Source: Babylonia areolata
Lineage: Eukaryota; Mollusca; Gastropoda; Neogastropoda; Buccinidae
Length of the DNA stretch: 64,000 bases
Direction: 5' to 3'
NCBI RefSeq assembly: GCF_041734735.1
Contig: NC_134883.1
Location: 17,047,247 to 17,111,246 of the forward strand
In this document: one piece after another, positions 28,301-42,494 of the stretch
Numbering within the stretch: position 1 is the stretch's first letter
Layout of the letters: every line of letters begins with the position of its first letter
Made by a program: the position numbers and the translations under genes
Notes under the pieces: generated by a model
What the model saw: only the letters and a program-made list of their open reading frames with translations
Told to the model about the DNA's origin: nothing
The model's database searches: none

Positions 28301-31300
28301 CATTATATCACAACACCCATCATCATTGTGTCACAACACCTGTCACTGTCACCATGTCACAACACCTGTCACTGTCACCATGTCACAACACCTGCCACTG
28401 TCACAACACCATCATCATTGTCTCACAACAATGTCATCATGTGGAGTGATTGCCTGGAGGTAATGCATCCGCCCAGGAAACGAGAGAATCTGATCGCACT
28501 GGTTCAAATCACACTGGCAGTCGCCAGTATTTTCTCCCCCTCCACTTGACCTTGAGTGGTGGTCTGGGTGCTAGTCATTTGGATGAGACAATAAACTGAG
28601 GTCCCGAGTGCGGCATGCATTTAATGCACATAAAAGAACCCACAGCAACAAAAGGGTTGTCCCTGGCAAAATTCTGTAGAAGAATCCACTTCGATAGGAA
28701 AACAATTAAAATTGCAGGCAGATTTTTAAAAAAAGAAGAAAGAAGAGGGTGGCACTGTCAGTGTAGCGACACACTTTCCTGGGGACAGCAGTCCAAATTT
28801 CACACAGAGAAATCTGTTGTGACAAAAAGAGTAATACAAATACAAAATGTCACCCCACCAATCACTATCATCATGTAACAACACCTGCCACCATCATCAT
28901 ATTACACAGTATTACACACTGATGCACTTTTCCTTGTCACAGCAGCCAAAGTTTACAATTTTGCTGATGCAAAAACAGTGTGGCAGAACAAGATGCTAAG
29001 AAAACACAGCGCAATGGGAGATAACACAGAAGTTGACAATTGGTTTATAGTTTTATTGACGATCAGTTTATAATTTTATCTTCATTTCCCTGCATTAATC
29101 ATTTCATGAAGACATGACAGAGGGATAGGGAGAGAAATATGGAGGAAAAGCTGCATACCTTTGTCCTGATGTCGTTAATGTAGGAATCCACAAAGCCGAA
29201 AATAGTGTCGATAAAACTGTCCGTCACCTGCATGGGGAAACAGTGTGGTGAACTGAATGATGCATTAAAAACGTTTTCCTCAACTACACAACACAGACAA
29301 CCAGTATCACATCATAACACAACATTAAAATCACATTTGTCACCACAACCACCACACCCATATTATATGTCAATACCACAACAATATCACATCATTACCA
29401 CAAATACCATACCAATATCACATCATTACCTCAACTACAACACCAATATTTCTTTGCTACTACAACTACCACACTAATATCACATTGTTACCACACCATT
29501 ATCATGTCGCTACCACAACCACCATACCAATATCACATCGTCACCACAACCACAACACCAATATCACATCATAACCATAACACCAATATCACATAATAAC
29601 CACAACCACAACATCAATATTACATCATCACCACAACCACCACCAATATCACATCATAACCACAACACCAATATCACATTGTCACCACAACCACAACACC
29701 AATATCACATCATAACCACAACCACAACACCAATATCACATTGTCACCACAACCACACCAATATCACATCATAACCACATCCACAACACCAATATCACAT
29801 CACCACAACCACAACATCAATATCACATCATAACCACAACCACCACACCAATATCACATTGTCACCACAACCACAACACCAATATCACATCATTACCACA
29901 GCCACAACACCAATATCACATCATAACCACATCCACAACACCAATATCACATCATAACCACCACCACCACCAATATCACATCATAACCACAGCCACAACA
30001 CCAATATAACATCATAACCACCACCACCACCAATATCACATCATAACCACAACCACAACACCAATATAACATCATAACCACAACCACCACCAATATCACA
30101 TCATAACCACAACCACCACACCAATATCACATCGTCACCACAACCACAACACCAATATCTCATCATAACCACAACCACAACACCAATATCACATCGTCAC
30201 CACAACCACAACACCAATATCATAACGTCACCACAACCACCACCAATATCACACTGTCACCACAACCACAACACGAATATCACATCGTCACCACAGCCAC
30301 AACACCAATTTCACATCATAACCACAACCACAATACCAATATCACATCGTCACCGCAACCACAACACCAATATTACATCATAACCACAACCACCACCAAT
30401 ATCACATTGTCACCACAGCCACAACACCAATATAACATCATAACCACAACCACCACCAATATCACATCATAACCACAACCACAACACCAATATCACACCA
30501 TAACCACAGCCACAACACCAATATTACATCGTCACCACAACCACAACACTAATATCACATCATAACCACAGCCACACTACCAATATCACATCATAACCAC
30601 AACCACCACCAATATCACATCATAACCACAGCCACAACACCAATATCACATCATAACCACAACCACCACCAATATCACATCATAACCACAGCCACAACAC
30701 CAATATCACATCATTACTGAACAAAAGCAAGGGCAGAAGTGGGACAAGAGACTGACCTGACTTATCAGCCCTTCCATAAAAGTTTGGTTGCTCAATTTGT
30801 CTGTGGCAGCAGGAATCTGAATTGTTTGCATGTCGTCGGCTGTGGTCTGGGTGACAAAAAATGATCCCATTAGCGTCCCTTGGTTTCAGCAGTGATTATT
30901 TTGCCCAATTATCTCACAAGACAAACACAAGCACACAACAGAATAAGAAAATGCAATGCCGAAGTCTGTCTTGATATGATATATATCCAATAACAGTTCT
31001 CAACGCTGTAAAAAAAGAAAAAAAATCAACAACAAATATGATATTATATAATATGATATGCTGATATTTTATGATATGTGATTACACTATATCATATGTT
31101 GATACATTATGTCATGAGATGATAAGTTACAGAATCTCATGTGTTGATATATTATGATTTATGATGATATATTGTGTCATGTGATATATTATGTCAGAGT
31201 ATGTGTAGAAATGTTATGTCATATAATGTGTTGAAGTGCAGGGTCATGTGATGATAAGTTATGTTGTGGAATATACTAATGCTGTTATTGTCAGTTTTTA

Positions 31301-32835
31301 TGTCTGTCGCCACAACTGTTGTTACTATCTGTTTTTATGTCTGAGGGGACACATTCATAGCATGGGGGAAGACAGTTATAAACAGACTGCAGAAGTAGCA
31401 GAGTATCATGCATTATGTCAAAAGTATGGTACCTGATCCTCGATGGCCACCATAATTACTCAAACGAGAGTGACCAAACCAACACACTGCACATGTTGAA
31501 TAAAGAATCACAGTCACCACAGGTTGTATAAAAGCCATCTTCAGAGTCATGACAATTGCCTCACAACGGCAGAAGGGAACAAGTCTCAGACATCAACAGA
31601 TGACAAAATAAACAGGACATACACCATAGCAGTTTCTCCCTTGTGAAGCACCACATTGACATGCTGTGTTGTGTGGTGATATGTTCTGGAACATGTAGTG
31701 TGGGAATCCAATTAGTGATGGAGAGAGACAAACACAGAGACAGACAGACAATGAGACACAGAGAGAAAGACACAGACAAACAGGAAGAGACAGACACACA
31801 GAGAGACAGAGACAGGCAGAAACAGAGAGACATACAGACACAGAGAGATAGGACACACAGAGAGGGAGCACTTACTTCAATGCTAGTGGCTTTGGTTTTC
31901 AGGTTGTCACAGGTGCCCTCCATGCTTGTCTACAACACATGAAGGTTAGCATGATTTTGACCTCCATTATGGTCAGGTCACATGAAGGTCAGGTCACATG
32001 GAGGTCAAGTTATGGGGAGGTCAGATCACAGTAAGGTCAGGTCACAGGGGTCAGGTTATGGAGAGGTCCGGTCACAGGGAGGTCTGGTTATGTGGTGGTA
32101 AGGTCAAACAGAGGTCAGGTAACAGAGATCAGATCAGACAGAGAGGTTAGGTCACATAGGAAGGTCAGGTCATAACAGACATGTCAGGTCACAGGGAGGT
32201 AAGGTCATGGAGAGACCAGGTCACGGTTCGTCAGTACAGGTCACAGGGAGGTCAGTACAGGTCACAAGGTCAGTACAGGTGACACTGAGGTCAGGTCATA
32301 CGGAGGTCAGGTCACAGAGAGGTCAGGTCACAGAACCGAACCATGCAGAACACCACAGAGCTGAGGACACTGACAAGTGCAACATGCGCCAAAGTGATGC
32401 TGTGAGCGGGAACAGAGAAAGTCCCACGGCAGAAACAGGGAGAAAGCTGAGGCAGAGAGACAGTATACAGAAGACACAGTGAGTTTCCCTGTGTATGCAT
32501 TACCAGTGTGCTGAGCATGGCATCGTAATGCTGTCCTGAACCCTGCACACAGAACAATGCGTATATATTGGATCATAACAACACTCTATGTTTCTGTACA
32601 AGACATGGGCATCATAAAAACACATTGTGTGTGTACATGACATGGGGGATCATAACACACTGTGTGTACATGACATGGGGGATCATAACACACTGTGTGT
32701 ACATGACATGGGGGATCATAACAACACACTGTGTGTACATGACATGGGGGATCATAACAACACACTGTGTGTACATGACATGGGGGATCATAACAACACA
32801 CTGTGTGTACATGACATGGCGGATCATAACAAAAC

Positions 32836-32874
<39 letters not shown>

Positions 32875-33342
32875 ATGACATGGGGGATCATAACAACAGA
32901 TTGTGTACATGACATGGGGGATCATAACAACACATTGTGTGTACATGACATGGGGGATCCTAACAACACATTGTGTATGTGTACATGACATGGGGGATCC
33001 TAGCAACACATTGTGTGTGTGTGTGTACATGACATGGGGATCATAACACACTGTGTGTACATGACATGGGGATCATAACAACACATTGTACATGTATACA
33101 TGACATGGGGATCATAAAAACACAGTGTGTGTACATGACATGGGGATTATAACAACGCAATGTGTGTGTGGACATGACATGTGGGATCATAAAAACACAC
33201 TGTACATGACATGGGGATCATAACAACACATTGTGTGTGTGGACATGACATGTGGGATCATAACAACACACTGTTTGTACATGACATGAGGATCATAACA
33301 ACACACTGTGTGTACATGACATGGGGGATCATAACAACACAT

Positions 33343-33405
<63 letters not shown>

Positions 33406-34562
33406 ATGACATGGGGATCACAACAACACATTGTGTGTGCATGACATCGGGGTCATAACAACACACTGTACATGACATGGGGATCATAACAACACACTGT
33501 GTGAATAGAACAGAATAGAATAGAATAGAATACTTTTTATTGTCATAAAACCTTAAAGTTTATAAGACACAATGAAACATAAACATGAGCATATTCAGAA
33601 GAGAAACATTCATGAACAAATTTCGCCAGCCTTGGCTGTATTTCTGTTAGAAGGATCAATTCACTACGCTTTGCATTTGGACGACATATATCGATTAGGA
33701 ATCTGTGTCTGTAAGTATTGTACTTTACACAATTGTCTAAAAGGTGAATCTCATCTTCTAAACTGTTACAAGTATCACACAGTTTTTGTTCTTTTGGTGT
33801 ATTTTTATATCTTCCCTGTTCGATTTGTAAGTCATGGGCGCTGATTCGTAACATCGTCAGTGCTTTCCTGTGTTGTGTATTTGCTGTATTCTTTAAATAC
33901 GGTTCAATTTTATAATTTGTCACAGCGTTCTTGTTAAATGCTAATTTAGATGAACTGTCATGTTTCTGTTTCCAAAATTTTATATATTCATTTTCAAGCT
34001 TCTTGGATACAGCATGCTTTAATCTTTTAACACTAAAAGTGAACTGATTTTTCCAAACATGATCTAATCCAGTGCTAGTTAATACATTTCTTATGAAAAG
34101 TAGCCCCTGATCATTTTCATTTGTTTGACGATACATGCAGTGTACATGACATGGGGATCATAACACACTGTGTGTACATGACATGGGGATCATAACACAC
34201 TGTGTGGACATGACATGGGGGAATCATAACAACACACTGTTAGTACATGACATGGGGGAATCATAACAACACACTGTTTGTACATGACATGGGGATAATA
34301 ACAACACAGCGTCTGTACATGACATGGGGATAATAACAACACAGCGTCTGTACATGACATGGGGATCATAACAACACACTGTGTGTACATGACATGGGGA
34401 TCATAACAACACACTGTGTGTACAATGCACTGTGGGGATTATGGAAACAGGTGAAGATGGGTCACTCACTGTTAATGAAGTCTCTGCAGCTGATTGTTGA
34501 CCTTGCAAATTTGATTTCATGGTGGTGACCTGTAAAAAGATGTTACAGTCAACTTCAGTGTG

Positions 34563-34608
<46 letters not shown>

Positions 34609-37600
34609 CATGCTTTTTAAACAGTGTGTGTGATGATTGCGAGATGCTTGCAGACATGGTCTTCATAGTGAACAGAAGAAACGAAGAAACATGAGACAAG
34701 ATGGAGAAACGTGTGCTGAAGTCAGATCCTCAATCCTTGCCAGATTAACCTGAATGTTCCACACACACATGTATAGACTTACTGCACTAGCACACACACA
34801 CACAGATACTTGATGGACATACACATACTTACAGAAGTTTTGATATCATCAATGGAGGTGACGACAGTCTGTAGAGTTGCTGTGGTGCTAGAGAGGTCGA
34901 CGGTGTTACCAATGTCTGTTGCAGCGCTACTGAAATCCATGCTTTTGATGTCATCCAGTTCCTGAAAGTGTTCCGTTGCCAGCATCATCATGGCACACCA
35001 CACACACACATACCATCATACACACACACATCACACACAGAGATACACACACACATCACACACAGAGAAATAGACACATACACAGACACAAACACACACC
35101 ATTGCTCACACACCACCACACACACACACTATCACAACACACACAGACACACACAACACCACAATCAAACACCATCACTGACACACAGAATCACACTACA
35201 TGAACACACACGCACACATGCTGTGTTCAAAAGATAGTTTGCTACCCTGTGTTCAAACAGTAAATCAATGCACTTTGTTTAAGAAATAGTTCCCTACACT
35301 GTGTTTAAGAAGTAAATCCCTAGACTGTGTTCAAGAATTAAATCCATGCACTGTGTTCAAGAAGTAAATTTTGACAATGTGTTCAAGAAACAGTTCCTAT
35401 CGCTGTGTTCAAGAGGTTGTTCCCTATGCTGTTTTCAAGTTGTTCCCTACGCTAAGTTCTAAAAGAGGTCAATAATACAGAAAAAAAGAAAAAAAAAGGA
35501 AAGAAAGAAAGAAAAAAAACCCCAATCGAAAGCTTACATTTTCTAAGCACCAAAAGTACATAATAAAACTGCACTCCCCATCATCCACAGAGACAGACAG
35601 ACAGACAGAAAGACAGACAGACGTACAGTCTTGAAGTCTTCAATCTTGGTCAATGCACTGTCCACCACACTCTTCAGTCCCAGAGCTGTGTACAGCGTTT
35701 CGTCATTCTGGCAATCCCTGTCATTATCATTATCACAGTTATTATGGTCATCGTCATTATCACAGTAATTATGGTCATCGTCATTATAAGTGATTATGGT
35801 CATCATCATTATCAGTGGTTATGGCCATTGTCACTATTACAGTGATTTTGGTCATCATTATCACAGTGATTATGGTCATTATCATCATTATGGTCATCAG
35901 CATGATCACAATGATTATGGTCATTATCATCATTATGGTCATCAGCATTATCACAGTGATTATGGTCATCGTTATCATCATTATAATCATCGTCATTGTC
36001 ACAGTGATTATGGTCATCAACATCATTATGGTCATCAGCATTATCACAGTGATTATGGTCATCGTTATCATCATTATAATCATTGTCATTGTCACAGTGA
36101 TTACTGTCATCAACATCATTATGGTCATCATCATTATCACAGTGATTATGGTCATCAACATCATAATGGTCATCATCACTGTCAGAGTGATTATTGTCAT
36201 TGTCATCATTATTATCACAGTGATCATGCTCATTGTCATTATCACAGTGATTATGGTCATCATCATCATTATCACAGTGATTATGATCATCGTCTTTATC
36301 AGTAATTATGGTCATCATCATTATCAGTGATTATGGTCATCATCATTTCAGTAATTGTCATTATTAGTGATTATGGTCATCACCATTATCAGTGATTATG
36401 GTCCTCATCATTATCAGTGATAATGGCCATCATCATTATCACAGTGATTATGGTCATCATCATTATCAGTGATAATGGCCATCATCATTATCACAGTGAT
36501 TATGGTCATCATCATTATCAGTTATTATGGCCATCATCATTATCACAGTGATTATGGTCATCATCATTATCAGTTATTATGGTCATCATCATTATCACAG
36601 TGATTATGGTCATCATCATTATCAGTTATTATGGTCATCATCATTATCACAGTGATTACAGCCATCATCATCAATATGGTCATCATCATTATCACAGTGA
36701 TTATGGTCATCATCATTATCACAGTGACTATGGTCATCATCATCATCATTATGGTCATCATCATTATCAGTGATTATGGTCATCATCATTATCATTATGG
36801 TCATTGTCATTATCACAGAGATTATGGTCATCATCATTATCATTATGGTCATCATCATTATCAAAGTGGTTATGGTCATCATCATAATCGCAGTGATTAT
36901 GGTCATCATCATTGCAAACATCCTCTTTGTTGTTAGCATCATAAGAATCATGACTACCACCCCCACCACCATTGTGTTGTTCCTTCCTTTCAGGGATCTT
37001 ATAATCAGCCACATTCACTGAGAGGACCTCAAACTGTTGTGTCAATATCATTATCAATGATTCATTTTAACCACATGATCTTCTATTAGGAGATACCATG
37101 GCAGTCAGTTAGGCGTTGGACTTCTGATCCTATGCATACCAGTGATCAGTGTTCAAGGCCCCATTTCTGCATGGCGTCATGCACTTGGGGAAAGACACTT
37201 TATTCCAGTCTTCCTCACTCAAACCTGGTGTGAATGGATATCCGACTTCGACTAGGGAACAAATGTTAACACAGCAGAAGGTGAGGACTGGACCTTTAAC
37301 TTTATATCATCTGTTATGAAAACTATCATAATTCTGACATCAAAATCGTTGACATATTAATAATAACCATTAAGTCACATTAAACGACAATTACAGTACC
37401 ACTACTATGTCTTCTGTCACTTCAAACCACAATTACAGCACTACTACCATGTCTTAATCATTATCATTCCTTTATTCCTTTATAGCTACAATTTGTACCA
37501 CTAATCATCATTATCATTACCACAGCTATATCATATAACAAGAACACAGACACACTATACATGATTAACATGAACACAGCTACACATCATAACATGATCA

Positions 37601-39343
37601 ACATGAACACAGCTAAATATTACAAAGTCCACAGCACACTCTCTCTATCTTCCTTCCCCATTCCCAGCAAATGGAACTGACGTCATCAGATTGTTGAGGG
37701 ACAATTGAAGCGTTTCACCATTCACAGAAAAGGTGATATTGCTCAGGTCCACGCCCACATCAAAGCTTTTTGTGTACTGCACACACACACACACACACAC
37801 AATTAGAACACGATCATTGTTATACTAAATCAGCAGATGTCCCCACAGTCATACCCTACCATCATAAGGATGTCCCTACCATCATTAAGATGTCTCCATA
37901 ATCACATGGATATCCCCACAATCACAGGGGTGTCCCCACAGTCATGAGTATGTCCCAACAGTCACAGGGATGTCCCCACTGTCACAGGGGTGTCCCCAGT
38001 CATGAGGATGTCCCCACAGTCACATGGATATCATCACAGTCACAGCGATGTCCCCACAGTTATGAGGATGTCCCCACTGTCACAGGGGTGTCCTCATAGT
38101 CATGAGGATGTCCCCACTGTCACAGGGGTGTCCCCACAGTCATGAGGATGTCCCCACAGTCATGAGGATGTCCCCACAGTCACAGTGATGTCCCCACAGT
38201 CATGAGGATGTCCCCACAGTCACAGTGATGTCCCCACAGTCATAAGGATGTCCCCACAGTCACAGTGATGTCCCCACAGTCATAAGGATGTCCCCACAGT
38301 CACAGGGGTGTCCCCAGTCATGAGGATGTCCCCACAGTCACAGGGATGTCCCCACAGTCACAGGGGTGTCCCCACAGTCATGAGGATGTCCCCACAGTCA
38401 CATGGATATCGTCACAGGGGTGTCCTGACAGTCACAGCGGTGTCCCCACAGTTATGAGGATGTCCTCACAGTCACAGGGATGTCCCCACAGTCACATGGA
38501 TGTCCCCACAGTCATAGGGATGTCCCCACAGTCACATGGATGTCCCCACTGTCACAGGGATGTCCCCACAGTCACAGGGATGTCCCCACAGTCATGAGGA
38601 TGTCCCCACAGTCACAGTGATGTCCCCACAGTCATAAGGATGTCCCCACAGTCACAGGGATGTCCCCACAGTCATGAGGATGTCCCCACAGTCACAGGGA
38701 TGTCCCCACAGTCATGAGGATGTCCCCACAGTCACAGGGATGTCCCCACAGTCATGAGGATGTCTCCACAGTCACAGGGATGTCCCCACAGTCGTGAGGA
38801 TGTCCCCACAGTCACAGGGATGTCCCTATACAAACAGAATCAAGCATGGAAATGTAGACATTGAAACAGAAGTAGACTCACAACAAAGTTGCAATCCATC
38901 CACATGGTCAATAGGCTGACAGACACAATGTACTGTTCCAGTCTGTCTACATGGTCAATAGACTGACAGACACGATGTACTGTTCCAGTCTGTCTTCAAT
39001 CGTCAACAGACTGATAGACATGATGTGCTGTTTGCCTTTCTTCATGATCAACAGACTGACAGACATGGTGTGCTGTTCCAGTCTATCCACATGGTCAATA
39101 GACTGACAGACACGATGTGCTGTTTGTCTGTCCATGTGGTCAACAGACTGACAGACATGACAAACTGTTCCAGTCTGTCTTCATGGTTAATAGACTGACA
39201 GACAAGATGTGCTCACCTTTTCCAGTCTATCCATGTGGTCAATGGACTGACAGACATAGCGTTCAGTCAAAGCTCCAGTCATGTACATCAGTGTGCACAC
39301 CAACATCACCAGAGCTCCAAAGATGAACACCAGTCCCACAGAC

Positions 39344-39377
<34 letters not shown>

Positions 39378-42300
39378 CCATGATTGCATACATACATACA
39401 GAGACACACGCATACCAATACACACATGGGACAAATCTCAGAGTTCCGATACAGCTATCTGAGACAAAGACAATACAAGGACAGGATAGAGGCTAAGGAC
39501 TCACCCCATCAGACAGACAATGTAGGGACAGGATGGAGGCTAAGGACTCACTCCATCAGACAGATACTATAGGGACAGGACGGAGGCTAAGGACTCACTC
39601 CATCAGACAGACAATACAGGGACAGGACGGAGGCTAAGGACTCACGCCATCAGACAGACAATATTGGGAAAGGATGGAGGCTAAGGACTCACACCATCAG
39701 ACATACACACAATGTAGGGACAGGATGGAGGCTAAGGACTCACGCCATCAGACAGACAATATTGGGAAAGGATGGAGGCTAAGGACTCACACCATCAGAC
39801 AGACACACAATGTAGGGACAGGATGGAGGCTAAGGACTCACACCATCAGACAGACACACAATGTAGGGACAGGATGGAGGCTAAGGACTCACACCATCAG
39901 ACAGACAGACAATGTAGGGACAGGATGGAGGCTAAGGACTCACGCCATCAGACAGACAATGCAGGGACAGGATGGAGGCTAAGGACTCACACCATCAGAC
40001 AGACAATATAGGAAATGATGGAGGCTAAGGACTCACGCCATCAGACAGACAATGTAGGGACAGGATGGAGGCTAAGGACTGACACCATCAGACAGACAAT
40101 ATAGGGACAGGATGGAGGATAAGGACTCACACCATCAGACAGACAATATAGGGACAGAATGGAGGCTAAGGACTCACGCCATCAGACAGACAGACAATGT
40201 AGGGACAGGATGGAGGCTAAGGACTCACGCCATTAGACAGACAATATAGGGACAGGATGGAGGCTAAGGACTCATGCCATCAGACAGGCAATGTAGGGAC
40301 AGGATGGAGGCTAAGGACTCACGCCATCAGACAGACAATATAGGGACAGGATGGAGGCTAAGGACTCATGCCATCAGACAGACAATGTAGGGACAGGACG
40401 GAGGTTAGGACTCATGCCATCAGGCAGACAGACAATGTAGGGACAGGACGGAGGTTAGGACTCATTCCATCAGGCAGACAGACAATGTAGGGACAGGATG
40501 GAGGCTAAGGACTCACACCATCAGACAGACACACAATATAGGGACAGGATGGAGGCTTAGGACTCGCACCGTCAGACAGACAATGTAGGGACAGGACGGA
40601 GGTTATGACTCACGCCATCAGGCAGACAGACAATGTAGGGACAGGATGGAGGCTAAGGACTCATGCCATCAGACAGACAATGTAGGGACAGGATGGAGGA
40701 TAAGGACTCACACCATCAGACAGACACACAGTGTAGGGACAGGATGGAGGCTAAGGACTCACACCATCAGACAGACACACAATGTAGGGACAGGATGGAG
40801 GCTAAGGACTCACGTCATCAGACAGACAGACAATATAGGGACAGCATAGAGGCTAAGGACTCACACCATCAGACAGACAATATAGGGACAGGACGGAGGC
40901 TAAGGACTCACGCCATCAGACAGATGCCGCCACAGTTGGAAGCGGCGCCGCGCTCCGTGGGATTGTCGTGCACACTGCTGCAGCATGCCCCCAGCACCAC
41001 CCCCACCAGCATCATCAGCCCCAGCAACCCCAACAGGCCTGCCAGGCCTACACCCGCATACCACCTGTTCTCACACACAGACACACATGCATGCACAGAC
41101 ACACACACACACACACAACTCACACACATGCACGCACACACACACCTCACACAAGCACACAGACACACACATGCATGCACGCACACACAACTCACACACA
41201 TGCACACACACACACACCTCACACACACAAGCACGCAAACACACACACACACACACATGCACACACACACACACCTCACACACACACACACACACACACA
41301 TGCACGCACACATACACACACACACACACACATACACCATTTTCTTTGTGGATTAAAAACATTTCATTGTTTACTTTGCACACAACACAGCTCATTGATA
41401 TCTAATATATATTACTTTTGTCCATTACAAATACAGTTCTGCCTCATGTGAGTTATCAAAAGGCTGCATGTGAAAATCTGTGACCTGTTTCTATCTGTTC
41501 ATGCCAGTTCTGCTGTCCACAAACAACTGTGGGATGTTTTATACACTTCAAAATTTCCCATACATTTTCTACACACTGGTTATCCCCAACATATGCAAAA
41601 CCATAAACATTTGAAAACATATATTTGTATACATGTTATATATTTGACATGTCTTCTTGCCACTAGTATCTAAATGAAATCACATTTTGTTTACCTTAAA
41701 AGGTAACCTCTTTCATTCATTCTTGACAATCTTAACCAATAACCAATGCATTTCATATATGAATCGTTGAATTGGATAATAATTTCTTAATTCTGTTTGC
41801 TCTATGACACCATACAAGACTGAAACTAACTCATGTTGAGAAATAAATACTCAAATATAAATACACATTTACAACAACGACTCTTTCGTTTCCATATATC
41901 TTTCTCCTTCCCCAAAACCAATGCTATTAGATTTATTCATATCATCTCTTAATTCCATGCAAGTTATTTAGCTGCCTCTGTTGTCCAATACCACTGCTGA
42001 TATTAAAATACAAAAAATCACTAGGATAGAGACAGACAGACAGACAGTGCAGGTGAGAGAAGGAAGAAGAAAGCAGCTACCTGTAGGTGTCGTAAGGTTT
42101 GGCCAGGTCCACCCAGTCACCCACATAATCGCGGTAATCAGATGCCTTGTCGTTCATCTGCAGGAGAAAACAGAAAAGGTGGAGGGTGAGGATGAGGGCA
42201 GGAAAGAGAGTGACTTTCAGTGATGTAAAAATTAACAGTGGTGTACTTACTTCCTGCCCACTTTGCCCCTTGGTGTGTAGAGCAGCAACGAAGAAACACC

Positions 42301-42438
42301 GACTCTAAACCTAAACCCTGCACTCCTGGCCTCAGATTATTATTTCCTACCCCACCCCTCCTGCGGCAAAACCTGTGGCAGTATGTGCGTGTGTGTGCGT
42401 GTGTGCTGTGAGGTGGTGGTGGTGGTGGTGTGTGTGTG

Positions 42439-42494
<56 letters not shown>

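Noticed and set aside
28440-28851. tRNA gene
   Set aside because: Only A/B-box-like head sequence is present and no cloverleaf can be closed; body and tail identify a SINE. The same applies to the heads at 5484, 7677 and 37084.
35784-36330. Ile/Met/Val-rich 'membrane' frames and Asp/His/Asn-rich frames on both strands
   Set aside because: Translation of a trinucleotide-like TCA/ATC array in every frame.
36990-37036. Exon-like minus segment FEVLSVNVADYKIP after an ACAACAG acceptor
   Set aside because: It breaks the frame between prominin exons l and m, lacks a nearby donor, and exons l and m join perfectly without it.
39480-40911. CRISPR-like array (regular repeats with short variable parts)
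   Set aside because: Units are tandem with no unique spacers and include a host exon end; the genome is eukaryotic.
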